A DNA stretch of 39,916 nt from an uncultured Bacilli bacterium (GTDB lineage: Bacteria > Bacillota_I > Bacilli_A > RF39 > UBA660): contig CANRDQ010000008.1 of the NCBI GenBank assembly GCA_947629395.1, forward strand, positions 1 to 39,916, written 5' to 3'. Numbering within the stretch: position 1 is the first letter of the stretch; each line of letters starts with the position of its first letter. Shown piece by piece: positions 33,744-39,916 of this stretch. The notes beneath the pieces were generated by a model. It worked only from the letters and a program-made list of their open reading frames with translations, had not been told where the DNA came from and made no database searches. The position numbers and the translations under genes were made by a program.

Positions 33744-33772
33744 TTGACTGCGGGGGGGGTACATTATATAAT
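33744..33772 (+). promoter_or_regulatory. Promoter with a G8 tract in the spacer (candidate phase-variable promoter)
   Basis: TTGACT (33744-33749) and TATAAT (33767-33772) are separated by exactly 17 bases, the optimum for the housekeeping sigma factor. The spacer holds eight G in a row (33752-33759). Such a run is out of character with the AT-rich surroundings. Slippage at the run during replication would change the spacing and so the promoter strength. It lies 54 bases ahead of the start of the giant surface protein. Confidence 0.85.
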
Positions 33773-33826
33773 TAAAGAAGATAAAATAGGGAAGTTAGAC
33801 TTTAAGTTTAGTATGGGATGATTCAT

Positions 33827-36800
33827 ATGAAGAAGAAAAACCAAGTTGCGGTAGTAGTGCTAATGTTAGTATTAGTTAGTGCCTTGTTTATTGTTCCAAA
33901 AGTTAAGGAAACAATAAGCAGTTTTAGTGATGTTAAAAAAACTGCAGCTTGGGAAGGTGGATATAAAGGACTTAACTCTATGGTTGGTCAAATGTTTCAA
34001 TTTCCGAAATCACAATCTAATTCAACTTATTGGATTGTAGAAAATGCTAACCTTGATCAAATTACAACTAAAAAAATGACTAAAGCTGCAGAATTTAGTA
34101 TTGGTAAAAATGAAGATTCTGATATGGCTGCAGAATGGAAAGAAGCTATAGAATACGCTAAAGACCATGCCACTTTAACTTATGATAAAGGTTTATTTAC
34201 AGATGCAGAACCAAAATATGTTTTAATAAAATTAGAAAAAGATTGGACAGCAGTACCTAATGATCGTTTATTAACATCATTTGAAGGATCTGATTCTGAT
34301 AATTATAGTAAAGAATCAAATTTAGGTAGTGATGGTACAGTTTTAGATATAGCTAGTCCCTTTTTATATGGTAGTTTAGCTATTCCTAATGGAGTTTCTA
34401 TTATTTTAGATTTAAATGGACATACTTTAGATAGAGCTCTTCCTGAAAATACTGCTTTAGCGACAGTTGCGGAAGTAAAAGGTAATACTTTACAAGGAAC
34501 ATTAAATAAAGTAGCTATACCATCAGTTATTTCAGTTGGTAAAAGAGCTCGTTTAGAAATTTTTGATAGTACGTTAAAAGAAGATGAAAATGGTGAAATA
34601 GTTGATGCGAACGGTAAAAGTTTAAGTGATTCAACTGCGCAATACGGAAAAATCACAGGAGGACATTCTGATCCTGCTGCTGGTTCAAAAGGTAACAATC
34701 ATAAAGGTGGAGGAGTTCATCTTTATGAAAGAGCTGAAGCTATTTTCCATAGTGGTGTAATTGAAGGTAACTCTGCTAACCTAGGTGGAGGAGTTTACGG
34801 TCTTCAAAATTCTAACTTCAGTATGTTTGATGGAATTATTAGAAAAAATAAAGCTAGTAAAGGTGGAGCTGTTTATGAAGCTCAAAGTTCTCGCCTTACT
34901 TTTAATATGTTTGGAGGAAGACTTGAAAATAATCAAGCCCTAGTTGATGGTGGAGGATTATGTGTATATGAAAATGCTTTCTTCAACTTATATGGAGGAA
35001 TTATCACTGGAAATACAGCCAATAAAGGAGGAGGAATTCACGTTGATAAAGGTAGTGTTGTTAAATTATATAACGGTAATATAGAAGGTAACACTGCTAA
35101 TGTCGGTGGAGGAGTTCACATAGCTCAAACCGCTGAAGGTATTTGGGTAAATGGTCCTGTACATATTACAAAGAACTATCAAATAAATAAAGATAAAAGT
35201 GGTAATGATGTTGCTGATAATTTACATTTAACTGGTGGAAGTAGTGGTGCAACTGCTTATAATAGAATTATAGTAGGTGGTTACTTAGTTCAAGATAAAA
35301 GACGTGCCGAAATATGGGTAACTCCAGGTGAAATGGCTACTGTTAATCCAGATGGAACATTTAAGGATGGAGATATCGCTGGTCCATTCCGTTGGGGAGA
35401 AGAAAAGAACAAACCAACATCAGATTATAAATTAAATGCTCAAGTAGATGAGTTTGGTTGGAGAATTAATAATAAAGAATACTTATGTGGTATTAGTCCA
35501 ACTATATTCTTTAATGGTGATGGAGAAACTGCTTTATTCTGGGATGGTAGTGATGGTGTCAAAGATGGAACAGATGGCAGTATTGGAAGTCAAACAACAA
35601 ATACAACCGAAGATGATGCAGGTAAAGTTATTGTTGTACCTAATTCTTCATCTCCAACTATAAAAGCCAACATTACTTGGCAATATACTGAAGACGGTAA
35701 TAACTGGATTGATGTTCCAAGAAAAAGTGATGGAACATTATCAACAGTAGAACTTACTTATAATGGTAAAGATTATATTAATGATATTCGCTTTAATTTT
35801 AAAGAAGAAAGATATCAAAGATCCTATATTATAAATATAAAAGAAAGCTTGTGGACATCTGCAAGTGAGACAACTCCTGTTAAAGAAGATTCTATTCTAT
35901 CTTTACTTAATGGTGAAGATAAATTAAAAGATGCAGGTAATTATGAATTTCAAATAAATTCTGAAAAAGACTTCTTAAAATATGATGAAAGAGAAAAACA
36001 AAGTTTAATTGATTTAAAATATACAATTGATGGAGTTGGTTTCTTAAAAGTTAATGTTAACCCTATTAAATTAAATGTAAATATTCCTGAAATGGATGAA
36101 AATGATTTAACTTATGGTGCGATAAGTTATGATGAATTAATTAAAAAGATTAAAAATAATACTACTGATAATATTCTAGAAAGTGATGATAAAACTAAAG
36201 TTTATTCCTTAAAAATTCAAAAACAAACTAAAGAAGAAACTTGGGAAGATATAGATACATCATCAGAGTATCTTAAAGCAGGTACATATAGAATCACTAC
36301 TACAAAAGCTGAAGAATACAATAATAATTATCAATATAATGCTTCTTCTAAAACATTTACAATTTCTCAAAGACCTATAACAGTAAAAATAAAAGATCAA
36401 AGTAAAGAATTTGATGGAGAAAATCCTAAAATAAAACAAGCTTTAGATGAAGGTTATGAAATTATAGATGGAGATGTCTTAACAGGAGAAAAACTTAATA
36501 TTGAAATAAAACAAGCTTTAAAAATATTTAATGGTAGTGAAGAACCACAAGGAAATCATGTTTCTACTTATGCTCTTTATGGAGTAGATAATGATGATAA
36601 TTATGAAGTTAAGTTTGCTACTAGCTCTTGGGATGGTAGTGAATATGGAATTCCAACTGACTTTAATAAACTTTCCGCAGGAACTTATACTATTTCCCCT
36701 CGTGATGTTGAAATCATCATTAAAAATAAAACAGGTGTTTATGGTTCTTCTGACGGAGTAGCAACCAGTGATAATTACCCTAAAGCTTTAAAAGTAGGAA

Positions 36801-39565
36801 CTCTACTTACAGAAGAGCAAAATACTGATTGGGCTTATGCTGAAAATTCAAAAGAGTTTGTTAAGAAAGAAGATAGCTCATATTTATCATTTTATTTAGG
36901 AGAAGCTATCAAAACTAGTGAAGCTTCTGTTAAAGAATGGTCTAAAACACCTTATGCTTCTAGTACAAGGGAATATCCAATTATCGGAAAATGGGCTTAT
37001 AATACTGATAATCCAATAAGTACTGATTATAATGTTAAATTCAAAGGAGAATGGCAAAAAACTACTGCTGAAAACTATAATGCTGACTCTAATACCGCAG
37101 GAATCTTTACTATTGAAAAGGCAGATATCAAATTACATGATTTAATATCTTTTAGTGGACCAGATGGAACTGTTCTTCAAGTTAAAGAAAACAACTTAAC
37201 TTTCGCAGGAGATATTACTTTCAATGATGCAACTGCGACAGGATTTAAATTATATTATAATAATGACTTAGCTAGTGTTAATGATTATAAAGTTACAGGT
37301 AGTGGTATTAATACTGCTTATACTATCAAAAAGGGAGGAGCTTGGAAACTACATTTTAAAGTTCAAGCCCCAGAACATAATGATAAAGAAGTAGAAATGG
37401 CTCACAATATTCATACTGGTACTGTTACTATTACATTAATTACTATAAATGATGAAGGTAAATATGTAACTGAATATGGAAGTAAACCTAATGATGTAGT
37501 ATTAAATGAAATTAATGAAAAACTATATAATGATTGGTTTGTATCTGCTACTTACCAAGAAGAAGGTAGTGGAGAGGCTATTGATGAAAATAGTGTTTAT
37601 ATAACAAAAGAATGGTTAAAAGAAAATACTGAAATAACTTTATCTGATGCTGAAAATAGCGGCAGTGGATACTATAATGCTAAAGATTACAAAGTAAAAA
37701 CTAATTGTAAAAATAAAAATGTATCTATCAAGTTCGTTTCTGGAACCGATACAGATCGTGTTAAAATTACTCCAAAAACAATAGGTATTAAATATGTTGA
37801 TTCTGCTACTAAACAAGATGTCAATGTAAGTGCTAACAAAACTACAATTGAATATGATGCTAAAAATCATATAATTGCCCCTTATGCAACAGGTATCCTA
37901 AATAAAGTAGGAGAAAGTAATCCTGAAATTGAAACTTTATTACCATCAAAACTTTATACTTATAAAGATAATAATATAGGTGATACCGTAGATAGTGTTG
38001 TTACAACAGGAAAATATATATCTATTATGGGTGGAGAAAAAGAATTTAAGAAGGCTGGTCAAAAGTTAGGAACAAGTATTCCTGAATCTAATTATGTATA
38101 TCCAACTGAAGTTAATCCACTTGAAATAGAAATTACTAAAAGACCAGTTACAGTTAAAATTAAAGATGAATCTAGTTATTATGGTTCAGATATAAAAGAT
38201 ATCAATTCTTCTGATTATTGGACAGTAGAAGGAACAAAAGGTTTTATTGAAAATGAAGATAGAATTACATTATCTATAGTAGATAAAGCTAATAAAGCCG
38301 TTACTGATAATCAAGATAATAATGTATTAGTTGCTGGAAAGTATAGTATCATAGGAACTAATAACAATGAAAACTATGATGTAACATTTATAAATGGAAC
38401 TTATACCGTTGAACCTAGACCATTAACTTTAAAATGGCAAACAACAGAAGGTAAAGACTATGAAAAAACTGCTGAATTCTACTATGATGGCAAAAATCAT
38501 GCCTTAACTATAAGTGATGAAAATATAATTGGACCAAATAATGAAGTAGGAATTATCCCTATAGATAAAGGTAAATATACTATTACTAAATCTGATAATT
38601 TTGTGGGAGACCAAGCTATTAATTCAGGAACATATACTATCAATTTAGTATTAGATAGCTCAATAGCGGCAAATTATCAATATAACGGAACTATAAGATT
38701 TATAATTAATAAAGCCGAAAATACTTTTGTAGAAGATTACAAACGTGATTCATGGAAGATTGGACAAGAACCAACCAAAGAGACACTTCCAAAACCTTTA
38801 TATGGTACAATTAGTAAAGTTACATACTGTAAAGATATAGATTGTGAAGAGGAATATACTGAAGAATTTACTAAAGATACACCAGTGGGAACTTATTATG
38901 TAAAAGTAGAAGTAAATGAAGGCGATAATTACAATTATTTATCTGAAGTATTCTCATTCTTAGTTTTAGAAGATAAATCTACAGTTTTAGATTCTTTAAC
39001 AGCTAAATTACAAGTTAAATCTAATACCTCTTACAACTTTACTGAAAAAGATTTTAAATTCAAGATTGTCCCAGATAAAAATAATCCTGAAAGTGATCCA
39101 ATCAAAGAAACAATTCTTACTAACAGTGAATTATTAGAAGATGGTTATGCACTAATAAAACTTAATCATCAAGTAATCTATGATGAAGTAGGAACTTATA
39201 CTTATTACATTTCTCAAATAAGACCACAAGATCCAGAAGAAAATATGACTTATGATGATACTATATATAGACTTGTTGTCATTATTGGTGAACCTGGAGA
39301 AGATGGAAAATATACTTTAGGTGTAAAATATTATCAAAATCAAAAAGAATTAAAGGAATTTATCTTTGTTAATGAATATAATGTTCAACCAGAACAACCA
39401 AAGAATAACAATAATACAAATAGTAAACCTAATTCACCAAATAAAGAAGAAATGTTAAATCCTGATACAGATGACTTATTACTTCATTGGATATTTATAA
39501 TTTTAATTTCAATATTTGGTATAGGTGTCATTTACGAGTTAAAAAGAACTCAAGATAATAACTAA
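33827..39565 (+). CDS. Giant cell-wall-anchored surface protein with beta-helix and MBG-like repeats
   Basis: The 1912-residue protein has a signal peptide (MKKKNQVAVVVLMLVLVSALFIV). Residues about 280-470 form a right-handed beta-helix with recurring GGGVH / GGGVY / GGGIH turns and GN-x-AN repeats. From about 600 to 1720 lie several MBG-like modules with recurring openings (RPITVKIKDQS near 847, RDVEIIIKNKT near 958, RPVTVKIKDES near 1439, RPLTLKW near 1528) and YTI endings. Near 1725-1850 comes a pilin-type isopeptide domain (FKIVPDKNNP ... YTYYISQIRP ... FVNEYN). The C-terminus has an Asn-rich spacer, a sortase-like NPDTDD motif, a membrane helix and a basic tail. The ATG at 33827 suits the weak GGGATG site; an ATG at 33818 is possible. 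It is a likely adhesin under the G8 promoter, alone in its unit. Ligand unknown. Confidence 0.88.
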   Translation: MKKKNQVAVVVLMLVLVSALFIVPKVKETISSFSDVKKTAAWEGGYKGLNSMVGQMFQFPKSQSNSTYWIVENANLDQITTKKMTKAAEFSIGKNEDSDMAAEWKEAIEYAKDHATLTYDKGLFTDAEPKYVLIKLEKDWTAVPNDRLLTSFEGSDSDNYSKESNLGSDGTVLDIASPFLYGSLAIPNGVSIILDLNGHTLDRALPENTALATVAEVKGNTLQGTLNKVAIPSVISVGKRARLEIFDSTLKEDENGEIVDANGKSLSDSTAQYGKITGGHSDPAAGSKGNNHKGGGVHLYERAEAIFHSGVIEGNSANLGGGVYGLQNSNFSMFDGIIRKNKASKGGAVYEAQSSRLTFNMFGGRLENNQALVDGGGLCVYENAFFNLYGGIITGNTANKGGGIHVDKGSVVKLYNGNIEGNTANVGGGVHIAQTAEGIWVNGPVHITKNYQINKDKSGNDVADNLHLTGGSSGATAYNRIIVGGYLVQDKRRAEIWVTPGEMATVNPDGTFKDGDIAGPFRWGEEKNKPTSDYKLNAQVDEFGWRINNKEYLCGISPTIFFNGDGETALFWDGSDGVKDGTDGSIGSQTTNTTEDDAGKVIVVPNSSSPTIKANITWQYTEDGNNWIDVPRKSDGTLSTVELTYNGKDYINDIRFNFKEERYQRSYIINIKESLWTSASETTPVKEDSILSLLNGEDKLKDAGNYEFQINSEKDFLKYDEREKQSLIDLKYTIDGVGFLKVNVNPIKLNVNIPEMDENDLTYGAISYDELIKKIKNNTTDNILESDDKTKVYSLKIQKQTKEETWEDIDTSSEYLKAGTYRITTTKAEEYNNNYQYNASSKTFTISQRPITVKIKDQSKEFDGENPKIKQALDEGYEIIDGDVLTGEKLNIEIKQALKIFNGSEEPQGNHVSTYALYGVDNDDNYEVKFATSSWDGSEYGIPTDFNKLSAGTYTISPRDVEIIIKNKTGVYGSSDGVATSDNYPKALKVGTLLTEEQNTDWAYAENSKEFVKKEDSSYLSFYLGEAIKTSEASVKEWSKTPYASSTREYPIIGKWAYNTDNPISTDYNVKFKGEWQKTTAENYNADSNTAGIFTIEKADIKLHDLISFSGPDGTVLQVKENNLTFAGDITFNDATATGFKLYYNNDLASVNDYKVTGSGINTAYTIKKGGAWKLHFKVQAPEHNDKEVEMAHNIHTGTVTITLITINDEGKYVTEYGSKPNDVVLNEINEKLYNDWFVSATYQEEGSGEAIDENSVYITKEWLKENTEITLSDAENSGSGYYNAKDYKVKTNCKNKNVSIKFVSGTDTDRVKITPKTIGIKYVDSATKQDVNVSANKTTIEYDAKNHIIAPYATGILNKVGESNPEIETLLPSKLYTYKDNNIGDTVDSVVTTGKYISIMGGEKEFKKAGQKLGTSIPESNYVYPTEVNPLEIEITKRPVTVKIKDESSYYGSDIKDINSSDYWTVEGTKGFIENEDRITLSIVDKANKAVTDNQDNNVLVAGKYSIIGTNNNENYDVTFINGTYTVEPRPLTLKWQTTEGKDYEKTAEFYYDGKNHALTISDENIIGPNNEVGIIPIDKGKYTITKSDNFVGDQAINSGTYTINLVLDSSIAANYQYNGTIRFIINKAENTFVEDYKRDSWKIGQEPTKETLPKPLYGTISKVTYCKDIDCEEEYTEEFTKDTPVGTYYVKVEVNEGDNYNYLSEVFSFLVLEDKSTVLDSLTAKLQVKSNTSYNFTEKDFKFKIVPDKNNPESDPIKETILTNSELLEDGYALIKLNHQVIYDEVGTYTYYISQIRPQDPEENMTYDDTIYRLVVIIGEPGEDGKYTLGVKYYQNQKELKEFIFVNEYNVQPEQPKNNNNTNSKPNSPNKEEMLNPDTDDLLLHWIFIILISIFGIGVIYELKRTQDNN
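34704..35120 (+). repeat. Six GGTGGAGGA-type repeats encoding beta-helix coils
   Basis: GGTGGAGGAGTT-like units begin near 34704, 34784, 34862, 34950, 35027 and 35105, about 80 bases apart. Each codes for a GGG-(V/I/L)-(H/Y/C) turn of the beta-helix. They are degenerate at the DNA level but could still recombine. Confidence 0.75.
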
Positions 39566-39574
39566 ATAAACGAT

Positions 39575-39599
39575 AAAAGAACTTTTTTAGTTCTTTTTG
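39575..39599 (+). terminator. Intrinsic terminator of the surface-protein gene
   Basis: The stem AAAAGAACT / AGTTCTTTT is followed by more T. The stretch from here to 39690 holds nothing that I recognise. Confidence 0.85.
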
Positions 39600-39690
39600 T
39601 TTCTTTAAAATAAATATTTAATAAAAGTAAAATATACTAATAATATTAAGAAAAAGACATATAAAAAAGATTATTAAATTTGTTTTTGTC

Positions 39691-39719
39691 TTGTATTATC
39701 ATACATAAAATGTTATGAT
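39691..39719 (+). promoter_or_regulatory. Promoter of the last, partial gene
   Basis: TTGTAT (39691-39696) and TATGAT (39714-39719) are 17 bases apart, with TGT as extended -10. The start codon follows 25 bases downstream. Confidence 0.65.
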
Positions 39720-39744
39720 ATTAGTAGAATAAAGAGGTGTGCGT

Positions 39745-39916
39745 ATGAACCTAATTGTTACATTTTTTAGAGACATATTAGATGGTACAACTTATATTGT
39801 AGTGTGTTCAATATCAGCTGTTTTATTGTGCGCCTGTATTGGTTATTTAGCCGAAAAGAGGGTATTAAGCAAAGAAGCTGAAGCAGAGAATAATAATCCA
39901 CAACCTGACCCAAATA
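39745..39916 (+). CDS. Membrane-anchored protein, cut by the window end
   Basis: The frame begins MNLIVTFFRDILDGTTYIVV after AAGAGGTG, has one hydrophobic segment (IVVCSISAVLLCACIGYLA, about 18-36) and then a charged stretch (EKRVLSKEAEAE) leading into an Asn/Pro-rich region (NNNPQPDPN). Only 57 residues are visible. The layout suggests a single-pass protein with a cytoplasmic or extracellular low-complexity linker. No family can be named. Confidence 0.7.
   Translation, partial: MNLIVTFFRDILDGTTYIVVCSISAVLLCACIGYLAEKRVLSKEAEAENNNPQPDPN

Noticed and set aside
34303..34698. Open frame of 131 codons on the minus strand inside the surface-protein gene
   Set aside because: It is antisense to clearly coding sequence with the beta-helix pattern. 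It has no start site and no recognisable product.

Overview
The window is AT-rich DNA from a bacterium that uses the standard genetic code: TGA ends murT, and tryptophan is read from TGG. Strong GGAGG-type ribosome-binding sites, extended -10 promoters (TGnTATAAT) and short intergenic gaps with U-tract hairpins point to a low-G+C Bacillota of the Bacilli type. It has a cell wall (MurD, a FemABX ligase, a MurT/GatD-like pair, a sortase-type surface protein). A bile-salt-hydrolase-type enzyme, superoxide reductase and lactate dehydrogenase suggest an anaerobic or microaerophilic gut bacterium. The genus cannot be named from the sequence alone.

Layout. Positions 1-8000 are core: the 3' part of tuf (with most of domain 2 missing), a divergent femX-like gene, then murD-eno-secG-rnr-smpB-ssrA, which is the usual Bacillota eno/secG/rnr/smpB/ssrA block with murD fused to its front. 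Positions 8000-16000 hold a bile-salt-hydrolase-like gene, a nucleotidyltransferase-fold protein, a clear yybP-ykoY (Mn2+) riboswitch ahead of an unknown soluble protein, a zinc-ribbon membrane protein, an ABC exporter and a very hydrophobic 736-residue membrane protein. Positions 16000-21000 hold a UbiA-family protein of the polyprenyl-phosphate phosphoribosyltransferase type, a HAD phosphatase, and two tandem, convergently oriented DUF2142-like membrane proteins. Together they look like a lipid-linked pentose donor and glycosyl transfer module. Positions 21000-28100 hold a slipin, a MurT/GatD-like pair whose glutaminase subunit lacks its catalytic residues, a STAS protein, a queuosine-salvage glycosidase (DUF2419/Qng1 type), an ADP-ribosylglycohydrolase, a purF remnant, and superoxide reductase with a FAD oxidoreductase. 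Positions 28200-33650 hold a ComEC-like beta-lactamase-fold protein with DUF3006, lactate dehydrogenase, a second RNase R-like protein, tRNA-Thr(CGT) and a GNAT protein. The last 6 kb is one 1912-residue cell-surface protein.

The most notable signal is the promoter of that surface protein: a TTGACT / TATAAT pair with exactly 17 bases between, containing an uninterrupted run of eight G in otherwise AT-rich DNA. This is the architecture of a phase-variable promoter in a presumed ON state. Other points worth following are the catalytically dead GatD homologue, two genes (tuf, purF) with internal deletions at short repeats, the Mn2+ riboswitch in front of a non-transporter gene, the pentosyl-lipid module, and an unassigned structured stretch after tmRNA.
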